Positions 17,727 to 26,766 are shown, numbered from the stretch's first letter. The stretch is 47,572 nt of DNA from Paraburkholderia nodosa (GCF_001718195.1 NZ_MCNV01000043.1:1-47572); one strand, 5' to 3'. The notes: a model not told the origin generated them from the sequence alone. Translations and numbers: made by a program.

Positions 17727-18403
17727 TATCCAACCGATACCCCGACGACACGCCAGTGGACAAACAACCAGGGGTGGGCGGACTTCACCTTGCGTAGCCA
17801 TTCCGCACTACGTCGCTTGTGCTGCCGCAGCCGCTTGTACTTTCTCCGAGCCCACCGCATAAGCCGTAGGTCGACGTAGCTGAAGAGGCTGTGCATCGCC
17901 GTCCGATAGAACGCCCCATAGTAGTTCCACCACCCTTGTATCGTCGTGTTGCATTGCTGCGCAAGTTCATCAAGCGTCGCCGGTGTTCGTCGGTGTATGC
18001 GCCAACTCCGCACAGTATGTCTCATCCTCTTCAAGGCATCATTGCTCACCGCCGGCAGAAAGCCAGCAAATAACCGTCGATGTTTGCTCAATGCCCGTCT
18101 CGGTCTAAACGTAAAACCGAGGAACGTGAACTGCACGTTTGGATAAGTGCCAGTGCGCTTACCGTCCTTGCAATACACGATCTTGGACTTCTCCGGATGC
18201 ATCGTCAGACCACACTCTGCCAGCCTCTCTGCAATCGCTTGCATCACGGCTTGTGCCTGCGCCAGACTGCGGCAATGAACCACCGCATCGTCGGCGTAGC
18301 GCGCAAAGGGAGACTGCGGCCATGTCCGCTGCATCCAGCTATCGAACGTATAGTGCATAAACAGATTCATCAAGATCGGGCTGATCACGCCATCGTAGAG
18401 CAC
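17726..18403 (-). pseudogene. Group II intron reverse transcriptase/maturase, N-terminally truncated
   Basis: 225 residues covering the C-terminal half of an intron-encoded protein. Seen are GVISPILMNLFMHYTFDSWM (RT block 4), FARYADDAVVHC (catalytic YADD), GLTMHPEKSKIVYC, TFLGFTFRPR, and the maturase X domain with NTTIQGWWNYYGAFYRTAM and RRSAEWLRKV. RT blocks 0-3 are missing: the frame ends at 18403, where repeats resembling an IS end begin. It cannot be active alone. No HNH endonuclease domain is present, consistent with the class of small bacterial introns ending in this way. Confidence 0.88.
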
Positions 18404-18440
18404 ATTAAAACTGTCAACATTTCGGCATTAAAACTGTCAA
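18403..18440. repeat. Pair of 15-bp direct repeats, probable IS end
   Basis: CATTAAAACTGTCAA occurs at 18403-18417 and again at 18426-18440, a 23-base period. It lies exactly where the intron maturase is cut. Multiple short repeats of this kind are typical of IS21-family termini, which bind several transposase molecules. No IS21 gene follows, so this is only an end remnant. Confidence 0.5.
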
Positions 18441-19382
18441 TTGGTCCGACCGCATTCACTGAGGATCCACAAAATCTTATAAATTCAATGGGTTAGTGAT
18501 TTTCAAGTCCAATTTCCAACGCAACCTTTCGCGCCGGAGCGTCAACTGAAAGGTTTTCAATGGAAAGTTGGTCTGCCGACAAATGCTGTCGACTGGCGTC
18601 ACGATATTGATAAGGAAGGTCGGAAATTGTTCTGGGCCTGAGCGAAGCTAACCCTGGCCGGACCAAGCTAGAAGATAACGCTTAATCCAGTCTCACGAAA
18701 ATACCTGTTTTTATGGTTATTTGATTTCAAATTGTGAGGATAACTAACATATCTGTATTCCTAATTAAAAACCAAGATACAGCACATGCATTGGATGCTC
18801 TTCTCGCATATGAAGACGTACGCTGGGCGCACCTACCACGTTTTGGCGCTCCGTTTGTGTTGTAAGCTACGCCGATAGCCTCGCCGCATCCAGCGGAACA
18901 AGAAAGCACAGTAATATCAACATCTTAATTGCAAACTCGAAGCGTTCTACGTCAGTTGACAAATTTATTCGGATCTCACGTGAAGTGACATTATTAGTGC
19001 GCGGCGAGTGGCAATAATTTTGTCAATCCGCCCAACGCCTTCGTTGTGCGGCCGGGTTGCAGCAGAATTCTGGATTGACGGAGTTATTGTGTTCTACGGC
19101 AATGGTTTGACACACGCTACGGCCTGCAGAAAACTTTCAATCACGAAGCACTGCTCAAACAATTGAGCACCCATTGGCGACTGGGTGTCGCACTGCGCAC
19201 TCTGGTAAAACCTCTATAGTGGCCCGGTTTGGGTCGCCCCTCTTCTTGCAGTCCGGTCCAGATCGCCAGGCGCAATCGGACGCCGTGTGCGGCCTTGCCG
19301 GTTGTCGACAGCCATGGCGCCGAAGTGATTCGGCCCCTGTCAGCTTCGTCAGTTTCTGCCTGCACCTCGAAAGGAAGTCCCT
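18441..19382. other. AT-richer gene-free stretch
   Basis: About 940 bases, lower in GC than its surroundings. I see only short open frames without family motifs or convincing ribosome binding sites, and no hairpin strong enough to call. It may be foreign DNA left by deletions between the intron remnant and the phage-like remnant. Confidence 0.4.
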
Positions 19383-19532
19383 GTGATAAACATTCCTCGC
19401 ATCGCCGCATCTGCTGCCCTCGTCGTCGCTTTCGCTGTTGTCACGTTCGCCCAGATCAAGTTCGCGCCCCAGTCCGCAGACAACAACCCGCTCGCACAGA
19501 TCGTCCTCAATGTCGAGTCGTGGGACAGCTGA
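19383..19532 (+). CDS. Putative 49-residue exported or membrane-anchored small protein
   Basis: A GTG start sits 7 bases after AAGGAAG. The frame reads INIPRIAASAALVVAFAVVT, then FAQIKFAPQSADNNPLAQIV, ending LNVESWDS. Residues 5-24 form one hydrophobic helix that could be a signal anchor. I do not recognise the family. The good ribosome binding site and the helix favour a real gene; its shortness and decayed surroundings argue against it. Confidence 0.35.
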   Translation: MINIPRIAASAALVVAFAVVTFAQIKFAPQSADNNPLAQIVLNVESWDS

Positions 19533-19533
19533 T

Positions 19534-19832
19534 TTCCGTCGGAGAGGTCCTCGGTCTTCGCCGTGAGCTTCGCGAGGATGTGCTCCACGGCGAGATCGGT
19601 CACAGCGCTGATCTTCTCCTCGATGGTGGCGATGAGCACGGGGGCGATCAGCTCTTCCCGGCGGTCTGCCAACCCTCGGTTGAACACGTCCGTATGTGCC
19701 TGAGCGCCGCAACCCACGCCGGGGTCAACCCGAACTGCGCGGCCAGTTCATCTTCGTGATGCGTGGATTGGCGATCAGCACGTCGATCATCGCGTTGTGC
19801 ACGGTCGTCAGTTTCGTGATCTGTCTGCCCAT
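19534..19832 (-). pseudogene. Phage small-terminase-like HTH protein, frameshifted
   Basis: From the ATG at 19832 the frame reads MGRQITKLTTVHNAMIDVLI, then ANPRITK. It then shifts to ELAAQFGLTPAWVAALR and again to TDVFNRGLADRREELIAPVL and ATIEEKISAVTDLAVEHILA. Put together this gives a helix-turn-helix segment followed by a helical region as in small terminase-like phage proteins. At least two single-base indels (about 19745 and 19705) separate the pieces. The reading is from pattern only; another HTH phage protein is possible. Confidence 0.45.
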
Positions 19833-20212
19833 GGTGCGCCTCCAGAATGGCAGGATGATTACGCCCAGCCACAGGTGTTTACGATGTTAATTATCATCAT
19901 AAATCGCCAGACAGTAGTTGAATTTTTCTGAAAGCGAGGCATTCTGCGTCCGTGTCTCGCATCGTCACCGGGTCGGAAAGCAGGCGGGAAGCTGAAGGCG
20001 GCGCGGATGCCAGTCTTCAGATCGACGCAGCGATAACGGAAATCCGCCAGCCGCGCCAATTGGGCGCTCATGCGTAATGAATAAGCACCGATTTCGCGGG
20101 ATCCGAGGGGTGTCCTGGTTGCCGTGAGTGCTCGCCCATATTTGCCAAAGTAGTGCTAGGATGCGCAACGTTTCGCCAGACCAGCGCACAGAAAAACGTC
20201 AAAAAGGTAAAT

Positions 20213-21214
20213 ATGGCATCGTCACGAACACTCAAAATAACGGACGACAAGACTGCCTTCGCGGCGCTCGAAAGGGCATTGCGAAACGAGCTTGCGGATG
20301 CTACATACAACTTAGAGTTTGTCGATTGGCCGAAGGTCTCCATCCGCCTCCAAGGGCCGGGCTACAACAGCTCGATTACCTCGGACGTTGCCGAAGCGAT
20401 CATCGAGATTCAGACGGCACTCAATCGCGCATATTCGCGCCTCGTGCATGACAGCCCTGACTCGCGCACCTTGACCGGTGCGGAACGCAATAAGCTTCGA
20501 TTCAAGGCGAAGGTTAGCAAGGGCTCGTCGTTGATCAACATTGATCTCGGCGATTTCGCAAAGACGCTTTCCACGGAACTGTTGAGCAAAATGACGCCAG
20601 ACCAACTCGTGATCGCGGTCCTAGGCCTAGGCGCCATCGCGGGAAGCGTGGTGGCCTTTAAGGGATTTCTGAAGGCGCGATCGGAAGACAAGAAGGCCCA
20701 GCTCGATGCCGATAAGCAAATCGCGCTGAGCCAGGAAGAGACGAAGCGGCTTGAGACGCTCGCCAACGCCATGGGCGCAAATTCGGCGATCGCGGCTGCG
20801 AGGACAGATTTCGACGGCGCTCGACATACGCTCCTGAAGAGCGTGGGCGACGCGAATACGCTTGCGGTGAACGACGTATCCATTGATCGCGACACCGCTC
20901 GCACCCTGTCTCAGGCAAAACGAACGCAGTCGGAAGAGGCTCAGCTGAATGGCACGTACACGATCCTCAGCACCGACTTGCGAGACGCTGATTGCGTGAA
21001 GTTGCGCGTGCGTCGCGTCCAGGATGGCAAGGAATTCCTTGCCACCTTCCAGGACCACAGTTTGGACCGCGCACAAATTGGCCTGCTTCAGAGTGCCGAA
21101 TGGGGCCGGACGCCCGTCTATCTCAGCATCAACGCGACCATCCTGCGCGGCGAAGTCACGACCGCCAGCATCATTTCGGTCACGCCACAGCCTGCCGCAG
21201 GCGCTCGACGGTAA
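20213..21214 (+). CDS. Hypothetical protein with one central membrane segment
   Basis: 333 residues from the ATG at 20213 (AAAAAGG upstream). The N-terminal ~145 residues form a mixed alpha/beta region (RTLKITDDKTAFAALERALR; VDWPKVSIRLQGPGYNSSIT). A single membrane segment, LVIAVLGLGAIAGSVVAFKG, lies at about residues 147-166. It is followed by a charged coiled-coil-like stretch (RSEDKKAQLDADKQIALSQE) and a C-terminal beta-rich domain ending near IISVTPQPAAG. No known domain is recognised. It stands alone between mobile-element remnants and a toxin-antitoxin pair, so it may be phage or defence-island cargo. Confidence 0.75.
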   Translation: MASSRTLKITDDKTAFAALERALRNELADATYNLEFVDWPKVSIRLQGPGYNSSITSDVAEAIIEIQTALNRAYSRLVHDSPDSRTLTGAERNKLRFKAKVSKGSSLINIDLGDFAKTLSTELLSKMTPDQLVIAVLGLGAIAGSVVAFKGFLKARSEDKKAQLDADKQIALSQEETKRLETLANAMGANSAIAAARTDFDGARHTLLKSVGDANTLAVNDVSIDRDTARTLSQAKRTQSEEAQLNGTYTILSTDLRDADCVKLRVRRVQDGKEFLATFQDHSLDRAQIGLLQSAEWGRTPVYLSINATILRGEVTTASIISVTPQPAAGARR

Positions 21215-21398
21215 CCCGCACCATCGCTACAGCAAGGCATCGCCGGCGGCTCTCTTGGGGTTGTCCTCTCCGCTAAGGATGACAGGCCCACCTGTCTAGA
21301 TGAGGCGTAACGGTGAAATTCGGTTGACGCTACCGCGAAGCGGGCTTGCACGAGCCGCTTCTCACCGCCTGGACGGCCTGCAGCGCTCGAGGCGGGGA

Positions 21399-21806
21399 TC
21401 ATTTGCCTATCTGGTTTAGCCGCGCAGCCGGGTCAATCTTCTTGGCTAGCGACGAGAAGATGTTTGCGAGGTCCAAGTAGTTGAGCTTGCCTTCGGCAAT
21501 ATCGACCATGATCTCCTCGAGCGCCTGCGTTCGCCCGACTTCGTACCCTTCTATGAAAAGATAGGTAAGAGCTGAAACGAGTGCCGTTCGCTTGTTTGCG
21601 TCTGAGAACGCGTGGCCGCGTGCAATCGCCTCTGCATACAACCCGGCGATTTCAAAAACGTCCTCCAAGCCATCGTAGATAACCCGGTTCTCAATACGAC
21701 CAAGGGCGCCCTCTAAGGCGCCCCTGTTCGCTTTGCCATTGAGACCCGGCTCCTGGCTAAGGATGAAGTCGTGCACGAGCACGACCATATCCACGTCAAG
21801 AATCAT
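21399..21806 (-). CDS. Fic/Doc-family toxin (death-on-curing type)
   Basis: 135 residues. The Doc-type Fic motif reads GHAFSDANKRTALVSALTYL (about residues 64-83), with the catalytic His, Asp, Asn and Arg present. The N-terminus ILDVDMVVLVHDFILSQEPG and RGALEGALGRIENRVIYDG are also standard for Doc. Such enzymes inactivate EF-Tu or other targets by transferring phosphate or AMP. The start overlaps the stop of the small upstream gene (ATGA), the usual antitoxin-toxin arrangement. All key residues look intact. Confidence 0.9.
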   Translation of the reverse strand: MILDVDMVVLVHDFILSQEPGLNGKANRGALEGALGRIENRVIYDGLEDVFEIAGLYAEAIARGHAFSDANKRTALVSALTYLFIEGYEVGRTQALEEIMVDIAEGKLNYLDLANIFSSLAKKIDPAARLNQIGK

Positions 21807-21985
21807 CTCTTAGCGAGAGCCTGGATGACGGAATGATGTTGCTCGTAAACACGTTTGGCGGCAGTAACGATCTGCCTACGACCATCCGCGGAGCTTGCAT
21901 TGACCTTTGTTGTGGGGAGCTGTACGCCTGCCCGGGCCTTTACTTCGACTCCGTGGATGTTCCCGGTCTTGCCTTTCATGACCAT
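21803..21985 (-). CDS. Small putative antitoxin for the Fic/Doc toxin
   Basis: 60 residues from the ATG at 21985 (GGAG upstream): MVMKGKTGNIHGVEVKARAG, then VQLPTTKVNASSADGRRQIV, ending YEQHHSVIQALAKR. It lacks a recognisable Phd/YefM DNA-binding fold and the Fic-inhibitory S/TxxxE(G/N) helix is not obvious. Identification rests on its four-base overlap with the toxin gene and its size. An alternative start three codons downstream (MKGKTG) is possible. Confidence 0.6.
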   Translation of the reverse strand: MVMKGKTGNIHGVEVKARAGVQLPTTKVNASSADGRRQIVTAAKRVYEQHHSVIQALAKR

Positions 21986-22129
21986 GGAATCTCCTTCGGG
22001 GTTAGGTTTTAGAGGTGCTGTCACACCGCTGTTAACGGCGATTCTACACAAAAAGTTTACTCGCAATAATTTGCAAGCTCGCTCTGACTGTCGCAGCGCG
22101 TCGCACGTCGGTCGGTGCGGCGCCGCACG

Positions 22130-23035
22130 CTACGTATCTGACGGCAAACGTTTCAAATACAAGACGCTAAAACGGGGCCACAGTACATCAGAGACGCGCC
22201 GCGATTGCTCAGGGGTTTCCCGATAGTAGTGTTCCTGCAACAACAACAGATCCTTGTGGCCACTGATCTTCGCGAGCGTCATGACGTCGACCTTGCGCGA
22301 TAGCCGTGTCAGCGCTTCGGCCCGGCTGTCGTGAAAATGCGGGTCCTCGATCCCGAGTGACGTCTTGGTCTTCCGGAACAGTGTGTCGAGCGACGCCGAC
22401 GTGACCGTGAAGCACTGGTCACGGTCAGCCACGAGGCGCAACAGCCTGTCCGCAGCCCGGCTTAGCGGGACCCTGTGTGGCTGGCCCGTTAGATACTGCA
22501 TCTTGAGCTTGATCGTGACCACGCGCTTTTTCAGGTCGAGGCTACCCTTACCGAGGGCGAGCACCTCACCGGCGCGCATCGCCGTGCGCAGCGCGACGAG
22601 GAACGCCAGCGCCACGTCCTGACTCTTCGTCTCCAGCGGGCGGCCGGTGCGATATCCAAGCCACCGGACAATCGGCCGCGCTTCCTTCCAGGGGTCTATG
22701 CGGCGTGCGCGCGGCGCCGTCGGCGGCAGTCGCAGCCCCTTGAACGGGTTGTGCTCCATCCAGTGCCATTCATCGCGCGCGACGGCGAACACGTTGCGGA
22801 TCAGGTTGATCTCGCGTTTCACGGACGCCGAGCCCACCGCGCGGGCTTCGTGCCATCGGCACGTTTGTAGCCGGATAGACGCCTGTCGCGCCAGTCCGCC
22901 AGCTGCGGTCTCTTGAAGTCGGCGAGCGAATGCCCGCGAGGTCCGGGAAGTCCCGCAGGAATCGCTGCAGCCGGAGCTGCTCGGCGCGCGCCCCCTCCTC
23001 TTTGCAGGCAATCGAGCTTGATGCTCGACGCACCA
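22130..23035 (-). pseudogene. Phage-type tyrosine integrase, N-terminal part frameshifted
   Basis: The C-terminal ~230 residues read as a good tyrosine recombinase: NPFKGLRLPPTAPRARRIDP, FLVALRTAMRAGEVLAL (Arg I), DPHFHDSRAEALTRLSRK (His-x-x-Arg), LAKISGHKDLLLLQEHYYRE (His and catalytic Tyr). Upstream, the expected SAM-like core-binding domain (EQLRLQRFLRDFPDLAG; HSLADFKRPQLADWRDRRLS) is split over two other frames by indels near 22945 and 22865. It is therefore inactive unless these are sequencing errors. It probably once drove integration of the island; no tRNA target is visible next to it. Confidence 0.8.
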
Positions 23036-23293
23036 GAGAGGGAAAGGAGCCACGCTGCCGGCGCCACCACGTGAATCACTACAGTACCCGGTTCAAGGTC
23101 CGTGTGTGGTTCCGCGCGGAACTCGAGGCTTCTTTGGCGAGCCATCTGGGCAACGTTGGGCAACGCGCCACGCCAAATCCCTGAATCGCATGGGTTTCTT
23201 GATACATCTGGGCAACGCTGGGCAACATTGTGGGGGCCGGACTCGAATATCGGCCTGTAAGACACTCCCGACTTGAATCTGTCGAAGTCGACA

Positions 23294-23784
23294 TGCCGGG
23301 TCGGCCGGTGGAATTTCACCACCAGCCGCCCACAGAACCGTGCGTAAACGTTTCCATTTACACGGCTCGTCCCAGCCATTCCCATGCCACCTCGCGATGG
23401 CAAAACGACGCGGAAGATTCAAAGCTCTTCCCGGTTTCCCGGTTGGCGACAACCTTCCTTGAGCTGAGTCATCCCCTTTGCTCCACGCCCATTACAGGCC
23501 CTTCAACGCTCGTACGGGGTGATCCGCCCCCTGCATGTGCATCGGTATTTTCCCCCTTCGTGGGTTCCACTTATAAGGTTTTCCCTTGGCATCACGTGCA
23601 GAGTTCCCAAGTTCCATACCCGAGCCAAGACTAGAGTCACGCCACCTAAACATCGGACACCATGTGGCCAATAAGCAGGTTGCCACCACACTGATCCCGG
23701 GAGTAACGGGACCTCGGAGGGCCTACCTCCATCTCAGGTACAGCATCGTGTTCAGGATGCAAACACGTTCATGGCACAACCCGT
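23294..23784 (-). repeat. Group II intron 3' region, copy 2 with internal deletion
   Basis: A second copy of the intron segment at 17056-17726, same orientation, near-identical, lacking a 179-base block that copy 1 has at 17474-17652. It has no maturase gene: similarity ends at 23784. Together the copies are direct repeats about 6.2 kb apart and could support recombination deleting the interval. Confidence 0.85.
23335..23368 (-). ncRNA. Group II intron domain V hairpin (copy 2)
   Basis: The 34-base hairpin is identical to that at 17097-17130 (GAGCCGTGTAAATG...CGCACGGTTC on the minus strand). The domain VI-like stem follows. The intron body is missing, so this is a fragment. Confidence 0.75.
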
Positions 23785-23974
23785 CATACCAACATAAATA
23801 CCAACAAATCGGCGGGCAGCTTTTCGATCTTGCGGCGGTGGATGCCGCAACGGAGTGAATCGAGTTTACCCTTAGATTGAAGCGTCTAGAGTTGGCCCCA
23901 TATATCTGGGACAACCGAACTGTCCGGGGTTGGCGGTCAAATTCGAAAACGGATAGCAAAACGAGAAGAGAGAT

Positions 23975-24457
23975 ATGAACGGTTTTGCCAAGCTAATTAA
24001 CCATCACGATAGCCGCGTAGCGGCTGAACGTCAGGCCGCGGTAGACGCGGCAGAAAACGAAAAGACTGAAGCGGGACAGCGAGAGTTGTCATTCGCCAGT
24101 TCCGTCGAACACATTGTGAGCCCGCTGTTCGAGGATTTTGTCGCCGCGCTGAGAGGAAGCGGGCGCGACGCTACATTCAAGCCCTTGTCCAAAGACGGGC
24201 ACGGTCGCAGCAACGTAAACCTGCACTTTAACGCCACGCAGGGCACCCGTCTGCGCGTCAATGCCTCCGACGATAGCGCTTACGCCGTAACCTTGCTCGA
24301 GGATGGAGACGTTGAGTTCCGCTCGTACTACGACCAACGTCCGGGCAAAAACGGCATCTCGAAACGCTCGGGTGATCTTGGTTCGATCGACGCTGAGACG
24401 ATCCGCCACGACCTGCAAGTTCTCCTGAATTTGGCGCTGGAATCGCGCGCGCAGTAA
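23975..24457 (+). CDS. Hypothetical 160-residue protein
   Basis: The start has a strong GAAGAGAGA site. The N-terminal ~60 residues are helical and charged (RVAAERQAAVDAAENEKTEA), followed by HIVSPLFEDFVAALRGSGRD and a beta-rich part with GRSNVNLHFNATQGTRLRVN, YAVTLLEDGDVEFRSYYDQR and a final helix DLQVLLNLALESRAQ. I do not recognise a family. It starts a short plus-strand run that continues with a zinc-ribbon protein and an AlbA_2/Schlafen-like protein, but the 90-base gap leaves co-transcription uncertain. Confidence 0.7.
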   Translation: MNGFAKLINHHDSRVAAERQAAVDAAENEKTEAGQRELSFASSVEHIVSPLFEDFVAALRGSGRDATFKPLSKDGHGRSNVNLHFNATQGTRLRVNASDDSAYAVTLLEDGDVEFRSYYDQRPGKNGISKRSGDLGSIDAETIRHDLQVLLNLALESRAQ

Positions 24458-24547
24458 GAAAAGCATCTTCGTTGCGTTTCGTGTGCGGCCGGCGAAAGAC
24501 AACGCTGTGCCGCTGCTAACCAAGCTGTCTACTTCCGGTGGTCAAGG

Positions 24548-24760
24548 ATGTCCAACGATCAGATCTCCGTGTCTTTCAAGTGCAAGAAATGCGGCACACA
24601 GCTTTCGTGGCCTGATGACGCTGCGGACTCATTTGAGGTTTCGTGCGCGGGGTGCGGGGCTTCCGCGGGCACCTATGGCGAGCTCCGGAGCACCGCGATG
24701 AAAGAAGCGAAACAGCACATCGAGAAGGCGTTCGCGGACGCGTTCAAAAAGCTGCGCTGA
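24548..24760 (+). CDS. Small zinc-ribbon protein
   Basis: 70 residues. Two CxxC knuckles, FKCKKCGTQLSW and VSCAGCGASAGTYG, about 22 residues apart would bind one zinc ion. They are followed by a basic helix (KEAKQHIEKAFADAFKKLR). The start follows CAAGG. It ends 17 bases before the AlbA_2 gene, so the two are probably one transcript. Its function is unknown; zinc ribbons of this size often bind nucleic acid or a partner protein. Confidence 0.7.
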   Translation: MSNDQISVSFKCKKCGTQLSWPDDAADSFEVSCAGCGASAGTYGELRSTAMKEAKQHIEKAFADAFKKLR

Positions 24761-24777
24761 TTTGGGGGAGCTGAGCC

Positions 24778-25929
24778 ATGCTGAATAAAGCTGACCTGCG
24801 AGACGTGACCTTCGCCGACCTCGAAGCGCTCAAGGACAACCAGATCCCCGAATCGCACACGCTCGACTTCAAGCGTGACTTCCCGGCCGACCAAGCCGCG
24901 CGGGCGAGCCTTGCTGCTGACGTCGTCGCGTTCGCGAACACCCGGGGCGGTGATTTGATCCTGGGGGCTGTCGAGCAAGGTGGCGTAATCACGGATTTCA
25001 AGCCGATCGAACTCGATGACGTGGACAAGGCGCTTCTCACCCTGCAGTCGGCACTGACCGACCTCATCGAGCCCAAGGTTCCCGGCGTGCACCTCGTGGC
25101 CGTCGACATGCCGGATGGCGGGCACGTCGTTGTCGTGCGCACACCGCCGAGTTTTCAGGCGCCACACCGCGTACGCAAAAGCGGCGTTTTCTATTCCCGA
25201 ACCTCTACTGGCATCGATCCGATGGACATCACGACATTGCGCAGCGCTTTTCTTCAAAGTGCGACGGCAAGTGAGAAGGTGCGGGCGTTTCGGGAAGAAC
25301 GCATTACCGGACTGCGTCAACGCCCGCTATCGGCACCTCTGAGGCAAGGGCCTGTCGGCGTGCTACATATCGTTCCGATGGCTTCCATCCTTGGAACGTT
25401 GAATTTTGCTATAGGCGATCTGCACGGTGTAGCGCAACAGCTGCGGCCGCCTGTGGCTGCAGGCGGCTGGGGCTCCCGCATTAACCTGGACGGAGCCATG
25501 AGCATCTCAGCGGTTGACGAGACGTTTTCCTATACTCAGCTTTTCAGGAACGGAAGCATAGAGACAGTAATGCCCGTGCAATCGAACCATTCGCAAGTGG
25601 CATGGGTTGGAGCATTCGAAGACGCACTCGTGAAGCAACACCATCATCAAGCGCTGATTGAAACTCAGACAAAGCTTGGCGTCGATGGTCCGGCGTTCGT
25701 CATGCTCTCATTCGTGGATATCGGGGGAGCTGCGCTGGAAGCGGGCAACTCCATGATGTCGGCAATTCACGGTGGCCCGGCAGTGGTGCCCACATACTAC
25801 GCGAACCTCTATCTGCCCGAGCTTTTCGTGGAATCGTTTGTCACGTCGTCTCCCGACATCTATGGCCCGCTGTTCGACATGGTGTGGAACGCTGCTGGAC
25901 GACATGCGCGGCCTGCACTAGGGCGGTGA
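24778..25929 (+). CDS. AlbA_2/Schlafen-domain putative nucleic-acid-binding protein
   Basis: 383 residues. The N-terminal ~150 residues fit the Schlafen AlbA_2 (divergent AAA_4) domain: IPESHTLDFKRDFPADQAAR (the E..LDFK start), AADVVAFANTRGGDLILGAV, IEPKVPGVHLVAVDMPDGGH and RVRKSGVFYSRTSTGIDPMD. The C-terminal half (AFREERITGLRQRPLSAPLR onward) is a mixed region without a motif I know. AlbA_2 proteins are found as regulators and in anti-phage contexts. A GGGGGAG site precedes the ATG. Coupling with a zinc-ribbon protein in a mobile region suggests a defence or regulatory pair, but that is inference. Confidence 0.8.
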   Translation: MLNKADLRDVTFADLEALKDNQIPESHTLDFKRDFPADQAARASLAADVVAFANTRGGDLILGAVEQGGVITDFKPIELDDVDKALLTLQSALTDLIEPKVPGVHLVAVDMPDGGHVVVVRTPPSFQAPHRVRKSGVFYSRTSTGIDPMDITTLRSAFLQSATASEKVRAFREERITGLRQRPLSAPLRQGPVGVLHIVPMASILGTLNFAIGDLHGVAQQLRPPVAAGGWGSRINLDGAMSISAVDETFSYTQLFRNGSIETVMPVQSNHSQVAWVGAFEDALVKQHHHQALIETQTKLGVDGPAFVMLSFVDIGGAALEAGNSMMSAIHGGPAVVPTYYANLYLPELFVESFVTSSPDIYGPLFDMVWNAAGRHARPALGR

Positions 25930-25982
25930 CAGGCGCCGCCAAGTCGTTTTCCGATGGCGACGCCGGTGAGGCAACTTGGATT

Positions 25983-26375
25983 TTATGCCTCCGTCGCCAA
26001 AGCGGCACTGTCGCGGCGCACCACGTACACCCGCATCCCCTCACGGATCTTTGCGCCGCCTTCGCCGCTCGGAAAGCCGGCCTGGTCCTCGATCGTCGCA
26101 GATTGGACCTCCGCGTTGTTCACCCGGATGGAGGACACGGGCTGTTCCTCGAAATAGATCGATCCTTCGATGGCAAGCGTGTCGCCGATGTTGACGACTC
26201 CGCTCTCAATGACAACGCCGAATGCCTTCGCCGTTGGCCAAACTCCCGCGACGGTGCCGATGTACTCGTAGTGTGTCGGTACAACCCCGATGCGCTTACT
26301 GCTGTAACCGAGATAGGGGCCGGGTGGCGCGGATCCCGTGGCGACGTACCGGATAGGCTTTCCGCCTGAATCCTG
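25983..26375 (-). pseudogene. EF-Tu-domain-2-like fragment without a start codon
   Basis: The minus-strand frame is open for 130 codons but has no usable start. It reads GKPIRYVATGSAPPGPYLGY, HYEYIGTVAGVWPTAKAFGV, IESGVVNIGDTLAIEGSIYF and EGMRVYVVRRDSAALATEA. The YIGTV...A.V.I..G.V.IGDT..I.G pattern resembles the beta-barrel domain 2 of translation factors found in small stand-alone or U32-associated proteins. The N-terminus seems to be lost, so it is treated as a remnant. Confidence 0.45.
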
Positions 26376-26407
26376 CTAATTTAGCTCGTCCTTTTGAGGA
26401 GACCTCC

Positions 26408-26766
26408 ATGAAAACGATGCTTAACATCGCCATCCTGTGCGGTGCCGTTGCTGTTTCCGGCGCGGCATACGCGAACTGCTTCGGCGGTCCGAACATGCAG
26501 ACCTGCAACGATTCGAGCGGCAACTCGTACACCGTCAACCGGATGGGCAGCATGACCACAGTCAACGGTTACAACGCGCAGACCGGCAGTGGAATCAGAC
26601 GTCGAACACTTACGGCAACACGACGCAGATCAATGGCACCGCGGCGAGCGGCCAGCACTGGAACGAGACTATCCAGAATTACGGCAACGGCAACCGGTCC
26701 GTATACGGCACCGACTCGCGCGGCAATGCCTACAACCACTACTGCACGTCATACAGCTGCAACTGA
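26408..26766 (+). pseudogene. Small secreted Asn/Gly/Thr-rich protein, frameshifted
   Basis: It begins MKTMLNIAILCGAVAVSGAA with cleavage likely after AYA, preceded by GAGGAGA. The mature part CFGGPNMQTCNDSSGNSYTV, NRMGSMTTVNGYNAQTGS continues in the next frame as NQTSNTYGNTTQINGTAASG and YGNGNRSVYGTDSRGNAYNH, ending YCTSYSCN. A one-base indel near 26592 separates the halves. Four cysteines would form disulphides in the periplasm. A total of ~119 residues matches small exported proteins of this lineage with no known role. Confidence 0.65.

Noticed and set aside
18403..18440. Two spaced repeats as a mini CRISPR
   Set aside because: Only two 15-base units with an 8-base spacer and no cas gene; an IS end fits better.
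22030..22130. tRNA or attachment site next to the integrase remnant
   Set aside because: No tRNA cloverleaf or repeated core could be found on either side by eye.
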